From Ceratotherium simum simum (lineage: Eukaryota > Chordata > Mammalia > Perissodactyla > Rhinocerotidae): DNA of 64,000 nt. Shown here one piece after another: positions 1 through 11,989 of the stretch. The notes below the pieces were generated by a model. That model searched no databases. It was not told where the DNA came from and worked only from the letters and a program-made list of their open reading frames with translations. Location: NCBI RefSeq assembly GCF_000283155.1, contig NW_004454173.1, forward strand, positions 4,627,971 to 4,691,970, in the 5' to 3' direction. The position numbers and the translations under genes were made by a program. Position 1 is the stretch's first letter. Every line of letters begins with the position of its first letter.

Positions 1-811
1 AAGACATGTTAGCAGGAGAAAATAATACCAAGTTTAATAACACGTATACATGGGAGAAACTCAGAAATGAGCAACTCGTCCCTCTGTCTAAGCTGCTTGC
101 TTAAGTATTGCAGCTAAAGGCGAGGAAGGTGTTGGGGGTGGGTAGTGGTCTGGGACTTCTGAGGGCAAAAACACAATTCTTTTCAGGGTCATCTATAGAT
201 AATGTGGTCAGGGAGAGAGAGAGTTTTTTGATAAAAGGGGCTTGGTGCCCCTCCCATTGTAACATCTATTTTACATTATCATTACAGCCATCATGATAGA
301 AGATCTGTTCCAGGAAGGAGCCACCATGTCAAATTCTTTAGGCAGTTAGTGGGGGAGGTCAGATGTCCCTCAGAGAAAACAATCAAGGTAAAGAGATATA
401 TTTCAGGGTGGCCAAATCTTGATCTCCCACAGTGGCAATCAGAGACGGCACAGGCTTCACAAGTTTGAAGTTGTGGGATGAGGATGGGGGTGGAATAGGA
501 GGTGGATGAAGGAACACGGCAACCTTCTCTTCAGGGAGATGGACGAAGAGGCGTTCTCCACTTGTGGAAGGCAAACAATGTGCTCTCCCGTCACCTTTAT
601 GTTGAGATAAGATGGTGGAGTAACTGTTCGTGATTAGAGCAGAAAATGCCAAGTAATGAGCTTTATAAGAGGAGATCTGAAAAATAGCTAAAATGACTTG
701 GAAATCTTAGGGGACCAGGAACTGAATATGATTTAACATAGAAGTATTATCTTTAAATAGAAAGATATTACCTTGCCATATTAAGGAGGTATTGCTATTG
801 GCCACTCAAAA
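1..811. other. Unrecognised non-coding stretch
   Basis: I see no gene, RNA or mobile element that I can name. An 89-codon open frame on the minus strand (383-652) shows no recognisable domain, and nothing around it suggests splicing or a promoter. An old, decayed repeat cannot be excluded. Confidence 0.4.
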
Positions 812-826
812 GTTTTAACTTTTCAG

Positions 827-1082
827 GGCCAGCCTGGTGGCATAGTGGTTCAAGTTTGCCGTGCTCTGCTTCACTGGCCTGGGTTTGCAGGTTCAGATCC
901 CAGGCACGGACCTACACCACTCGTCAGCCATGCTGTGACGGCGACCCATATGCAAAGTGGAGGCAGATTGGCATGGATGTTAGCTCAGGGCTAATCTTCC
1001 TCAAGCAAAAAACAAAAAAAAGAGGAGGATTGGCAGTGGATGTTAGTTCAAGGCAAATCTTCCTTAGCAAAAAAAAAAAAAT
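827..1082 (+). mobile_element. ERE SINE (tRNA-derived), long-tail type
   Basis: The copy starts with a GGCCAGCCTGGTGGC head and carries a B-box-like GGTTCAGATCC. It has two tandem tail units of the form GGATGTTAG.TCA.GGC.AATCTTCCT, then an A-run. The flanks TTTTAACTTTTCAG (near 812-826) and GTTTTACTTTTCAG (1083-1096) look like an imperfect target-site duplication. Head divergence and an internal A-rich insertion suggest an older copy. ERE SINEs are non-autonomous and are mobilised by L1 machinery. Confidence 0.9.
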
Positions 1083-1287
1083 GTTTTACTTTTCAGAAAG
1101 CTTCTGTAGTTCATACTGTGCACTGATCAATTTCATGTTCAGTTTAATCCAAGACTCATTTTAGAGCATACTAACCTGCCCACCCGCTCCTCCAATCTAC
1201 AGAAATTTCTCTCTTTTATAAACAAGTCTAGCACTTGTTTTCTATACCACTCAGAATTTATCACATGTAGGCTTTTAATGAAAGTTT

Positions 1288-1542
1288 CTTTCTTTCTTTC
1301 TTTTTTTTTGGTGAGGAAGATTGGCCCTGAGCTAATATCTGTTGCCAATCTTCCTCTTTTTCTTCAGGAAGATTGTCCCTGAGTTAACGTCTGTGCCAAT
1401 CTTCCTCTATTTTGTATATGGGACATTGCCGCAGCATGGCTTGGTGAGCGGTGTGAGGTCGGCATCTGGGATCCGAACCTGTGAACCCTGGGTCTCCGAA
1501 GCAGAGCGCACAAACTTAACCACTACACCACTGGGCCAGCCC
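1288..1542 (-). mobile_element. ERE SINE, minus strand
   Basis: On the plus strand this reads as a pyrimidine run (reverse of a GAAA-rich tail), two tail units (GAGGAAGATTGGCCCTGAGC form), then the inverted B-box GGATCCGAACC and the inverted head CTGGGCCAGCCC. Flanks GAAAGTTTC and GATAGTTTC may be a decayed target-site duplication. It lies only about 200 bp from the preceding plus-strand copy, so the two form an inverted pair. Confidence 0.88.
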
Positions 1543-3177
1543 TGATAGTTTCATTTTATATGCACGCGATGCATGTAGTCTCACCAGCGAGGTGTATATG
1601 TTTATTTGCAGGAATCTGTCTTTATGGATACCTACCCTGTGCTTTTTCCTAGAGCCATAATGCTTAGTTTGGGGCCTGACATATTTGTTACTTCATTATT
1701 AATTGCTGAACAATTATTTTAATTTTGGCTTAGGCTGTTTTCTTCATAGCCAGCAAAAGTTGCAATGGTTCAATTTATGGAAACTTGTGAGTTGCAATTC
1801 ATTCACATTTTCACTTCTTGATGAAATGCAAGGAGTCTTCTTTTAAGTGAGAAATTTGATAAAGCCTGGGTTTTGAGGAAGCATCTCCTCCCCCAAAGGG
1901 TAGGCTTCCTTTTGAGGAGATCCCCTTAGATAGCTGCCAAGCTTACTAAGGCAAACCTTTGTATATACAAATTTGGGTCAATGTGTTGACAGGATGTCAG
2001 ATTTGTGTAGCTAATGGAGCTTCCGCATGAATATTGAGCTTTAGGCCACTCCATTGATGCCCAAATGAACCTGTAGGTGCCTATTTGTGCCTGAGGCCAT
2101 TGGAGTAGAAAATAGAAGCCCTTCTTGTGAAATCCTGACCAGGGTCCACAATCTACCCTTGACCAGTAGTAACTGGTTTTCAGCAACAACTGAAAAGTGA
2201 ATTCAAAGATACCTGAATGGTAAAGCACTGATGTCTTTCCATGAAATAGTCTGTAATTTCATGTTGCTGTTATTTTGCCCCATAGACTTATCCATGAGTG
2301 TTTCTGGAATCTTTACCTTGGCATGGATCAATGAAGAGTTGAGTAATAAAGAACTAATCTGATCAGCTGATGTGGAGGGACCAAGTCTTTATATTACAAA
2401 AGACCTCAAATATTATTTAGTTAATTGAAACATATAAATCTTAGTGGGAACAATGGGAAATGTGATAACTTTTTTTTTTTTAATAAAAGTGCTCTTTGAA
2501 ATTATGTTTCAGGGTCATGGAAATTTTATTTGAGATTGAGCACAGTAAACTGCAGACAATTTTTATATTCTTTGAGAGATGGAAGTGTGAATTAAACGGC
2601 ATTTACCATAAGCCTTCATTTTAACTTCTTCATGTTCTATTACTTGTCGTTGTGTTACCTCGTGCTTCCACTGATGAGCATTTCCACATATGTATACAAC
2701 AATGATAATTGATCACAGTGATCATTTTGAATCATTGAAAGAGCCTGTTAATTAAAAGATTCAGTTGTATAAAGTCTACTTTTATTTGAATTTTGCTTGT
2801 AAGTATCATTTTATAAAAATTGACAATCTATTAGACAACCGTTAGCTAGATTATTTGATTAAGCAGAAGACCTTATCCTCCAAACATTCAGATAATATAA
2901 TTTATTATCTTTGCTTTGGTAGAGCACCTAGTGTATTTGATACCTGGAGCAGATCATTTTCTAACACTTCCCTTGTCTTATACAACAAAATTATTTTCTG
3001 TAAGCATCAGGAAATGAAACTAATGATAATAGTATCCAGAAAGGAAATGCAGACACTAAATATTTTCTTTTATTGAATTTTGTATTTAATAGTTGTTCAA
3101 GTAAAGGAAAAATAATTATAAATAAAAAAGAGATTACAGTACAAAAATGAAAAGAAATGGATTAATAGTTTTAAAAT
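1543..3177. other. Unrecognised AT-rich stretch
   Basis: No gene or recognisable mobile element was seen here. Composition is AT-rich with short homopolymer runs, and the open frames are short with no family resemblance. Confidence 0.4.
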
Positions 3178-3191
3178 ACATTAATGCATTT

Positions 3192-3436
3192 ATTTTTTTT
3201 GGTGAGGAAGATTCACCCTGAGCTAACATCTGCTGCCAATCCTTCTCTTTTTGCTGAGGAAGCTTAGCCCTGAACTAACATCTGTGCCCATCTTCCCCTA
3301 TTTTGTATGTGGGACACCTTCCACAGCATGGCTCGATAAGCAGTGCGTAGGTTGGCACCTGGCATCTAAACCTGCACACCCCGGGCTGCTGAAGTGGAGC
3401 ACGTGAACTTAGCCAGTGTGCCACAGGGCCAGCCCC
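3192..3436 (-). mobile_element. ERE SINE, minus strand, with perfect TSD
   Basis: The inverted ERE runs from a short T-run through two tail units to the inverted head (CAGGGCCAGCCCC). A perfect 14-bp duplication ACATTAATGCATTT lies at 3178-3191 and 3437-3450, which fixes the insertion boundaries. The B-box region is degraded (GGCATCTAAACCTG), so the copy is probably transcriptionally dead. Confidence 0.93.
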
Positions 3437-3772
3437 ACATTAATGCATTTTTTTAAAAAAGGGGAAATATTTTACCCACAGACTGTTCTGTTGCAGTAAC
3501 AAAGATGTGTACCTGAGTCTGTGTGGGTCCAGGACAGTGCACCTGGCAGATTAACTTTTATGTAGAATACAATGTTTATAAAGCCTAAGTAATAAAAATA
3601 TGCTGACTTGAAGCATACACTTACATTATTAAAATGTAACAGTAACCAGAGAAATTGTTTAGCACTTAGACAAAAAGAATTTTTGTGGAGAGGAGTATTT
3701 TATTCCTGACGTTGTTTAGAATGGTCAGTATGTGATGATACTAAAAGGCAGACTGGATTTCAGTCGGTTTTA

Positions 3773-4050
3773 CTTTTATTTATTTATTTATTTATTTATT
3801 TGTTTATTTATTTATTTTGTGAGGAAGATCAGCCCAGAGCTAACATCCAATGCCAATCCTCCTCTTTTTGCTGAGGAATATTGGCCCTAGGCTAACATCT
3901 GTGCCCATCTTCCTCCACTTTATATGGGACGCTGCCACAGCATGCCTTGACAAACGGTGCATCGGCACGCACCCGGGATCCGAACCTGCAAACCCCAGGC
4001 CACCAAAGTGGAGTGTGAGCACTTAATCGCTGCGCCACCGGGCTGGCCCC
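3773..4050 (-). mobile_element. ERE SINE, minus strand, with (TTTA)n tail
   Basis: A (TTTA)n tract at about 3773-3817 is the inverted, expanded A-rich tail. It is followed by two tail units, an inverted B-box GGATCCGAACC and the head CACCGGGCTGGCCCC. Flanks TTCAGTCGGTTTTA (3759-3772) and TTCAGTTGATTTTA (4051-4064) form a 14-bp duplication with two mismatches. The TTTA tract may vary in length between individuals. Confidence 0.92.
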
Positions 4051-4064
4051 TTCAGTTGATTTTA

Positions 4065-5643
4065 ATGTTGGGTTTCCACTCTCTGTTTGGAATGTAACTT
4101 TCGGAAATAATTTTTTCTGCACATTTCTTTTTTCTACCATGCCTCCTCTCGGTATATCAGAAATCTTATTTTTGTTCAGTATTTGTAAATTATTAATTGT
4201 CACTCAGAAAGCTGTAACCGTTTGATGAGAACTAGACCTGTAGATAAATACTGGTTTGTATTTAGCATGTATTTGTACATTAATTTAAAAGGAATAATGC
4301 CTTTTTTTAAAGAATGAGATTAAATAGAAGAATGTGGAAATATTCCCAACATTTCTTTTTGTATATGTTTGTATTTGCTATCCATAAAAGCCAAGTTATC
4401 GTATCCTGTCTCTTTCACGGAGGCACAAAGTAAGAATCCTTCACAAGAGTGCTCTCTTCCTCTCATCTTTTCATCCCAGTAAACAAGTATGCATGAATAT
4501 TTTTTCATACATTTATCAGGCTTTTTTTTCTAGCTAGTACCCCAAACAGTGCCCAGGCAGCATTATACTATGCATTGAATCTGTTTTTATTTAACACTAT
4601 TGTATTTTTTCCCCTCTCTAAAATTAATTCCTCTATGGCATCTGAATGGGATTTTTATCAATTAGCTTTTTCTGGGGAAATCTTTTCCTCTCTAATATAG
4701 AATAATGGTTTTTTTCATCTGTCAAGGGGGTTATTAATAAATGCCACCAGTGGGGTTAGAATGTTCTCTGGTGTTTGCTTTAGGGGAACAAGGGGATTGT
4801 CGGAAATCCTAGCCAAACGGAACCATAATTAGAGAGAAAATGTTAGCAATTAGAACTATACATTAGGCTTTAATTTACTACCATGGAAAAGTCAAGGGTG
4901 GCATTTTTATTCCATTTTTAGGTGCAGCCAGATGGATTGCTCATTACAGGATAATTTCCGCCGACCCTCTGCATTTCTCAGGGTAACAGAGCAGCTGAGA
5001 GTACTGTGCAGCAGTGGCTCAGATTTGATTTTACTTTTTGTGGAGGTGGAGAGTGGACTGGGAGGCTGAGCAATTATCAATTTCCTACATAGTCATTGCC
5101 ATTATTGGGAATCTGTTTACAAGTTGAATAATTTTAGGGCAAGAAAACAGTTTGGAAACACAAACACATTAATATAATTTTCTTTTCTATCCTTGCCTAA
5201 ATGTATTGTACTGATATAATTCAAGAATATTCACATTTAAAATGTCCCCTTTTCAGTGTTTCTACTTTTGATTTTTCCTAATGACCAAAATGAACATTTT
5301 AAGTTATTGTTTAAAAAAAGTCTTCTCAAACCAAAGATATAATGTAGCTCCAATCTAATTCCTATAAAGCATCTGAGGCCACAGAGGGAAACAAGATGTG
5401 GGGTATACCTCATCATTTTTCTTTTTTATCTCACAATCAAGTGGCATATTCTTGTTAAATGTCCTATCCAATTTTCTTTTTACAAAATGAATTTGGGGCC
5501 AAGATGTTAATGACTACTTAAAATAAGTGTATTTATTTTTAGGTTAACAATGTTTTCATGGGGAAAAAATCTTCTAGTTACCTTATGTTAAAATGAGTCA
5601 AAGTCAGCCATAGTTTCCTTTGCTTTTGAAAATATAGTTGAAT
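4065..5643. other. Repeat-free stretch with a possible conserved element near 4730-5130
   Basis: No transposon or gene was recognised. The part around 4730-5130 has mixed composition, lacks simple repeats and carries several ATTA/TAAT cores, which is the look of a conserved non-coding element. That is inference only and needs cross-species alignment. Confidence 0.3.
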
Positions 5644-5657
5644 GTAGCTTTATTTTA

Positions 5658-6056
5658 TTTTTATTGTGATAAAATATATATAACATAAAACTTACCATTT
5701 TAACCATTTTTAGATGTACAGTTTAGTAGCATTAATACACTCACATTGCTGTGAATCATCACCATCCGTCTTCAGAACTTTTTCATCTTCCCAAACTGAA
5801 ACTTTATTTATTAAACAATAGCTCTCCATTCTCCCTCCCCACAGCCCCTGGTAACCACCATTTTACTTTCTATCTCTATGAATTTGACTCCTTGAGGTAT
5901 CTCATGTAAGAGGAATCATACAATATGTGGCCTTTTGTGTCTGGTTTATTTCACTTAGCCTAATGTCCTAATGGTTCATCCATATTGTAGCATGTGTCAG
6001 AATTTCCTTCCTTTTTAAGGCTGAATAATATTCCACTGTATACATATACCATGAAG
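5658..6056 (-). mobile_element. L1 LINE 3' end, 5'-truncated
   Basis: Plus-strand text from ATTGTGATAAAATATATATA to CTGAATAATATTCCACTGTA is the reverse complement of the mammalian L1 3' UTR and the last part of ORF2. A minus-strand frame still reads EYYSALKRKEILTHAT, as in the ORF2 C-terminus. The flanks GTAGCTTTATTTTA (5644-5657) and GTACCTTTATTTTA (6057-6070) are a 14-bp target-site duplication with one mismatch. So this is one 5'-truncated insertion of about 400 bp, not a fragment of a longer element. Confidence 0.92.
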
Positions 6057-6070
6057 GTACCTTTATTTTA

Positions 6071-7034
6071 AATCCTTTACATGTATTTCCTAAAGATTTA
6101 CTCCCATACTCAAGTCTTGTTTGTCTTCTACCATTGGCACGTCGATACCTATAAACAAAGCTATGGTCCCACCACCAGTGAGGTGGCTGATAAGGGCTGG
6201 TGAGTTTTGCCCCACAAAGGTTCACTATAGGCAGTTGGGACAAGGAACAGAGGAAAATATCCAATCTTTCCACAGAAGACCCAGTTGGATAGAGAGCAAC
6301 CACCTTAGACTAATTCAAGTCACGACATGGAGAGAAAAGCAGTTACTTAATTTTATTTTCAGGTCAGTGTTAAAGATGGCATTACTAAAAACATTTGCAG
6401 CCATAATTCATTCCAGAATTTTCAATGGTTGAAAAATCAAGCAGCTACGTGTCTTAAATTTTCTCTTTAAATTAAGGATCAGAAGAACAAGAAATATTTC
6501 CCCTGTATTCCATATTGTACCAGATTTCAGCCAAAGTTTTCCATGCTTCTTATGAAAAACATCAACACAAAAATCCCATACTTTCATCAATTGAAAACTC
6601 TATAGTTCTATAGCAGTATGACGGAAAGCATTTTTCCTCATAAAAACCCATATTATGTAAATAAAATAAAACATTACTGAACTCTTGGTTTTTAAATGTT
6701 TAGATGGCAAAAGTTTACATAAGACCACTCTGCCTAAAGTTAAAGTTCAGCTATAGCATATCACCTTTCATAAGCTACCTTACAAGGGACACTGCAGGAA
6801 AGGAATGAGAAGATTTCACAGAAGAAAATTTAGAGTTAGGGTTTAACAACTATTTAGTATTTTTTAATTTATTACAAGAGGCAAACCTGTAACTTTTTTT
6901 TACTACTTGAAACAGTTCAACCTCAAAGATTACCAACTTTGAGCTCCCCATTCTGACCCCTATCTTACTTTCTTTTACCTTCCATTTTTTTTCATTTCCC
7001 TGAACCTGTTCTTTGTTTTATAGGAGACTCCATT
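6071..7034. other. Unrecognised stretch
   Basis: No gene, structured RNA or mobile element was recognised. Open frames of up to about 100 codons run into the flanking L1 and have no family resemblance. Confidence 0.35.
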
Positions 7035-7067
7035 CTCTCCCTCCCTCCCTTCCCTTCCTTCTTTCCA
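7035..7067. repeat. Pyrimidine-rich CCCT/CTTC tract
   Basis: This is a short run of CTCC, CCTT and CTTC units without a single clean period. It adjoins an L2 fragment. Confidence 0.7.
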
Positions 7068-7180
7068 CAGTTATTTGTTGAGTGAGAGCTGATCATGTGC
7101 CAGGTACAGCACCTGGAGATTCAAAGATTGATATGACATGCTTATTGCCTTGGAGGAGATCTCTGTCTGGTGCAGGTATG
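7068..7180 (-). mobile_element. L2 LINE 3' fragment, minus strand
   Basis: The order of motifs matches an inverted L2 3' end: TTATTTGTTGAGTGAGAGCT, then ATGTGCCAGGTACAGCACCT, then TTGCCTTGGAGGAGATCTC. The copy is diverged and truncated, as expected for this old mammalian family. Confidence 0.6.
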
Positions 7181-8009
7181 TCCAGTAGGTTGCACATTGT
7201 GTGTCCACTCTAAGTGATTGGTACTGGATCCCTGGAGTACTGAATTGAGGAGGGTTCTGAGCTCATGTCTAGGTTTGGTAAGAGAGGGTGCCAGGATCAA
7301 TTAGTGATGTCTGCCAATGGCCTGGCGCCAGAATAGTTGGCGTGTACGCTGTGCCCTTGCCAACCCCTAATTCTAGAGAGCCAAACCTTTTTCCAGCTCC
7401 ATTTTTCCCTTTGTCCAGTTCGATTCTCAAGTTGGGAGCTTTAAAGATGCTTTAATTATCATTCTTGTATGCCTCACCCCCTTACATTTCCACTAAGTGC
7501 CCACCAAATCATTCCAGAAATCGTGTTTATTACTACCAATTAAGTTTTTTTTTCTAGTCTGTCAAGTTTCGCTGGAGAAAAACATGAAACCGTTCTGATT
7601 CAGTTCATTGAAAATTCATGCTATCAAACCCACCTGGTTCTTATTGCTGCTCTGTATTCCTTTTTATTAATCTCTCAGAGATTCACTACTGAGTTTCCTA
7701 CATTGGTTGTTGAAAATCTTTTTTCATATATTTGGAACTTACTGCTTGATCTTCCCTTCCCCTTGACTCACAAGATGATCTTGCCTTTTGCTTTTTACTG
7801 AGAAGTTGAAGGCCATCTGTAATCTCCTTCAACTTCCTATTCCTTTCCTCAATCTTTTCTATTTTCCTTCATCCATCATTTCTCTTGCCCTTCTGACTCA
7901 AAGGAAGAGGCATCCCTCTTATTTCTAGATTGAACCAAACTCCTCCAGGAAGTTATCTATAAATTGTACCTTCTTTTCCTTGAAAGCCTAAACTCCCTTG
8001 TCACAGGTT

Positions 8010-8345
8010 CTTTAGTTTTGAGAAAGTAATAAAGTACAGAGATTAATATAACAAATACTGGTGTTTCCAATACCCAGAAATGACTATTGTTAATCTTATG
8101 ATACATTGGCTTATCTTTTTTCTAATACGAAAGAAAAGTTACAGATAAAGTTGAAGTTCCCTTTGACCTGCATCCTCAGTCCTATCACCTTCTTTCCCTT
8201 CCCAGATGCAACCCTGTTATGATTTCTGCGTGTGTTCTCTAAGGCCATTAAAGAGTAGGTTTACATATGTGTATACATAAATAATGTGCAGGATTGTTAA
8301 GTGGATAATTTAAGAATTTACAGATTTCGTATTTCATAGGGTATG
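8010..8345 (-). mobile_element. Old L1 3' UTR-like fragment, minus strand
   Basis: The sequence carries the pattern of ancient antisense L1 3' ends: CATCCTCAGTCC, CTTCCCAGATGCAACCCTG, and GTTTACATATGTGTATACAT. An L2 piece and an ERE lie between this and the continuation at 8741-9010, so the original insertion seems to have been split. Subfamily not determined. Confidence 0.5.
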
Positions 8346-8389
8346 TTTTTCCCTCCGTATGATATTTCAACCCTCTATCTATGCCGAAA

Positions 8390-8506
8390 ATAGTTGTAAA
8401 CTCCCTGAGGGCAGGGTCTTTGTTTTACTCATTGCTCAATCCCCAGAACATAGAACAACATTTGGCATATAGTGGGCACTCAATATATATTTCTTAAATG
8501 AATTAA
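8390..8506 (+). mobile_element. L2 LINE 3' terminus
   Basis: Motifs in order are CTCCCTGAGGGCAGGGTCTT, ATCCCCAGAACATAGAACA, TTGGCATATAGTGGGCACTC and the terminal AATATATATTTCTTAAATGA. This is the well-known L2 3' end in sense orientation. Confidence 0.82.
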
Positions 8507-8533
8507 TATAGTTCATTTTAAACTACTATGTAG

Positions 8534-8724
8534 GGCCGGCCCCGTGGCTTAGTGGTTAAGTGCGTGCGCTCCGCTGCTGGTGGCCCGGGTCCGTATCCCA
8601 GGCATGCATCGAGGCACCGCTTCTCCAGCCATGCTGAGGCCGTGTCCCACATACACCAACTAGAAGGATGTGCAGCTATGACATACAGCTATCTACTGGG
8701 GCTTTGGGGGGGGAAAAAAAAAAC
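8534..8724 (+). mobile_element. ERE SINE, short type, with perfect TSD
   Basis: The head GGCCGGCCCCGTGGCTTAGT is intact and includes an A-box-like region. The body contains CAACTAGAAGGATGTGCAGC and ends with CTACTGGGGCTTTGGGG plus an A-run, without the GATGTTAGCTCAGGGC tail units seen in most other copies. A perfect 13-bp duplication AACTACTATGTAG lies at 8521-8533 and 8725-8737. The low divergence suggests one of the younger insertions here. Confidence 0.95.
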
Positions 8725-8740
8725 AACTACTATGTAGTCA

Positions 8741-9010
8741 TCAACTGTATGAATATCCCACATATCACATTTTATTTGCTCACTCCCTTACTGGCTGACA
8801 ATTTAGGTTTTTTCTAATTTCCATCTTCTTTGTGCAAACGATGTTGCAGGACATACTTGTACAAGTCTCCTTGTGCCTGGGTTTGAGAGTTTCTCAGGAG
8901 CACTTACCTAGAGTTGGAATTGCTGGGTTGTAGGAAACTTTAAACTGTATCTATCTAGATATGGCCAAATTGCTCTTCAAAGTTTCCTGGTTTTAAAACC
9001 ATGGTTTTAA
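8741..9010 (-). mobile_element. Old L1 fragment, minus strand (continuation)
   Basis: Antisense L1 landmarks: CATTTTATTTGCTCACTCCC, then TTGGAATTGCTGGGTTGTAG, then GGCCAAATTGCTCTTCAAAG. It probably belongs to the same ancient insertion as the fragment ending near 8345, separated by L2 and ERE sequence. Confidence 0.6.
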
Positions 9011-9616
9011 TATATGTTCAAGAATTTCTCTCCACAATTTTTTTTTCCTGAGTGCTCTATACCCTGAAGCAATAGTGTCATCTTATTCTTTTTTTCCATA
9101 TCTCAGCTTTTCAAAATGATAATCTATGGCCCCAGGATCCATTCATCCTTAATGCTTAAAAGAGCTGACCTATGATTTTTAAGTTATATTAGTCAATTAG
9201 TCCTTCCTTTTAAGGATAATTACTATATAGAAATCTGAGAAAACTATCACTTTGATAAAAAATTATCTAAACTTAAAATCTGACTCCTATAATATTGTTT
9301 TTAGGGAATATGTTGCAAACCATCTTATTCTATAATAATTTGAATATATATTACATCTTTATACATAAACTTTAGGGTCTTCAAGGGCATAGGCTGTGTC
9401 TTACTCAACTTCCTATATCCATGGCACTTAGAACTTGATGAATGTCATGTTTATATTGAAAAATTGTAAATATTAATATTTATAATTTCTCCTCAACTTA
9501 TTCTATAACCCAAATAAATACTTAATTTCTTCACAGAAGTCTCTGAGAAAAGATTTTAAAATGTTATTTCATACCATGGTAATCATACTGAGATAATCCT
9601 GGGTGGATACTCTACC

Positions 9617-9715
9617 TTAAACCAGTGGTCTTCCAAGTGCAGCACACATAACCCCGGGATTATCAAAGGTGGTCCAAGGGGTACCCAGGCATGGAAAGTT
9701 TTCGGAGAACCAGTG
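9617..9715. mobile_element. Possible hAT-type DNA transposon remnant
   Basis: CCAGTGGTCTTCCAAGTG near the left and TTTTCGGAGAACCAGTG near the right are imperfect inverted ends of the CAGTGGTTCTC kind found in many hAT-Charlie short elements. The centre is not recognised, and no 8-bp duplication was confirmed. Confidence 0.3.
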
Positions 9716-10086
9716 TCCGCATCCTCAACTTCTACAGGTACTCTTTCATACATTAGTCGGTTTTCTTTTTCCAGTTGTATTATTCCATTTATACAAAGTA
9801 CAAAAATAAGCAAAACTCGTCTATGCAGTTACCAATCACAACGATGACTACCCTTGTGGCGGTGGGCATCTGAGGTGCTGGTAAAGTCCTGTTTCCCGAC
9901 CTAGGTGTGTTCAGTTGTACAAACCTTTCCAACTGTGTACTTACGTGGATATGCATGTTAAATTTCAATAAAAAGTTTTAAATGGTCTATGAAAAATCAG
10001 AAACAGAAAACTTTAAGAATACATGCCAGCAGAACATGAGGAACAACCCGCACACTCATCAGCAGCTACGCAAACAGCTACTGACT

Positions 10087-10145
10087 GTCTCTCTCCTCTT
10101 TCCTCTACCTCTCTCTCTTCCTGTCGAGAGAGAGAGAGAGAGAGA
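10087..10145. repeat. CT-rich tract followed by (GA)n
   Basis: A pyrimidine-rich tract (CTCTCC, CTCTTTCC, CTCTCTC) is followed by a GA dinucleotide run of about 10 units at 10125-10145. The two halves are complementary in composition and could pair as a hairpin. Confidence 0.75.
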
Positions 10146-10164
10146 TGAATATGTGGGTTGTCCC

Positions 10165-10400
10165 CCATATTCTGCTATTATAAACAACGCTGCAATAGAT
10201 CACCTTAAATATATGTCACTTCTATAGGCAGCATATCTTTAGGATAAGATAATTTCCAAAATTGAGATCACTGGGTCAAAGGGTAAATGGATTTGTAATT
10301 TCAACGGGTTTGCCCAATTCCCTCCATAAAGGTTGCACCATTTTGAATTTTTACCAGCCATTTATGAGAGTATCTGTTACCTCATGGTCTATAAAACAAA
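10165..10400 (-). mobile_element. Old L1 fragment, minus strand
   Basis: Antisense L1 motifs: TTATAAACAACGCTGCAATA, GATCACTGGGTCAAAGGGTA, CCAATTCCCTCCATAAAGGT. It is diverged and its boundaries are approximate. Confidence 0.65.
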
Positions 10401-11989
10401 GATATCTAATACTTTTTAAAGTTTTCTGTTTCTGCACCATTTTCAACTTATTTATTGAGGTTTAATATACACATCCACATGAGTACATTGTGGAGGATGA
10501 TCTGCTTTACTCAAAGTCTACTGATTTAAAAGTTAATCTCATCTAAAAATACCTTCATAGCAACATCTAGCCCAGTGTTTGACCAAATATCTGGGTACCA
10601 TGGCCTAGCCAAATTGACACATAAAATTAACCGTCACACTAGGTGATACATCTTTTAAGCCTCTTTTAGTCTATAGATTTCCCCAGCCATATCCTTCTCT
10701 CTTGTTGCCTTTTCTAATTTATTTGTTGAGGAAGCTGGGTTCTTTGTATTGTTTTTTATTGACTGCATCTTCAGGGTTAGTTTAACGTGTTACCATCTGA
10801 TTTTTTTCTATAAATTAATAGTTGGATCTAAAGGCTTGATCAGATTCAAGCTTTTGAAGTTTGAAATTTTTGACCAGGCTGCGTCATAAGTGGATATTTA
10901 TTTTTTTCTTAGGAGACACATAATGCCTGGTTGTCTCTCTTTGTGATGTTACCAATCATTGATGCTCAGTGCCTAGACCTGTGAATTCATTAGGGATTGC
11001 AAAATGGCGATATTCAATTCTCTTATTCCTTCTTTGATTATTAGCTGGAATACTTCCAAAAAAGAAATTCTCTTCACATACTGTTTGGTTAACCAGTAGT
11101 ATAGTGTGTATAGGAAAGGCAGAATAAGTATTTGTTTCTTCCTCTTTATTTATCAGTTTTCAAATAATGATTTTGGTTGACCAGCATCTTCTAACAGTGA
11201 CCAATTAGTTTGTTTCAGTGCCATTATGAATTCACAAATTTGAATACATTTGATGGGCTTCAAACCATATCCTTATCAATGCTCAAATTGTTCCATCCTT
11301 GGCAAGAGGGCACATCTTTGAGTCGGCTCCTGTGTTTTTCTGACATACCCTTAATAATCTTTGACATTTCCCTTGCCATCTGGTAGGATGATAAGATATT
11401 CCAGACCAATCTTGTACATTTTCTGCCTCAGACTTGAAACCAGCCATTTTCTGATGAAATTCTCCTTTCCCTCAAAGGGAGATAGAATTTCATGTCCACT
11501 GTCTAAATGCTAAGGATACTTATTATTATCATAAGGCTGTTCTAATCCTTTTCAGTGGATAGAGTCAGGAATTTTTTTTTAAAGATAAATTATACCATGA
11601 GTTCATACTGACATTTCTAATTCAAATTCAGGACTATAAGTTTTGTTGTTCAAACTCTTCTATCTTACATCTAGATCTCCTTTTTCTCTCACTAAGAAAT
11701 CTCAAGGACACCACAGATGATAGAATTAGATTATCAAAGCTTTTATCACTTTCTTTATTCTATATTACACAGAGTAATAGTACTAAAGCTATCACTCATA
11801 GTATGATTCTTGTAGAAAGTTTAAAATTTTTTTTGTCCTACTGAAGACTGGATATACACTTAAATTCATTTATTTTATGTTACTTTTTATTTTTAAAGGT
11901 TGCTTTTAAATTAAAAATTTATTTATGTGCTTACTGTATATTTTGTATTGTATGTTATTATATGTTATCTATTGTTTGTTTCCCAAGAT
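10401..11989. other. Unrecognised AT-rich stretch
   Basis: No gene or clear element was identified. Parts (for example 10700-11400) have the texture of very old L1 sequence, but I could not place them. Confidence 0.3.

Noticed and set aside
8534..8620. tRNA gene suggested by A- and B-box-like sequence
   Set aside because: The boxes belong to the tRNA-derived head of the ERE SINE, and no complete cloverleaf or acceptor stem can be drawn.
9960..9990. AATAAA in CAATAAAAAGTTTTAAATGG as a gene 3' end
   Set aside because: There is no upstream frame, no A-tail and no other transcript feature. Isolated AATAAA is frequent in AT-rich DNA.
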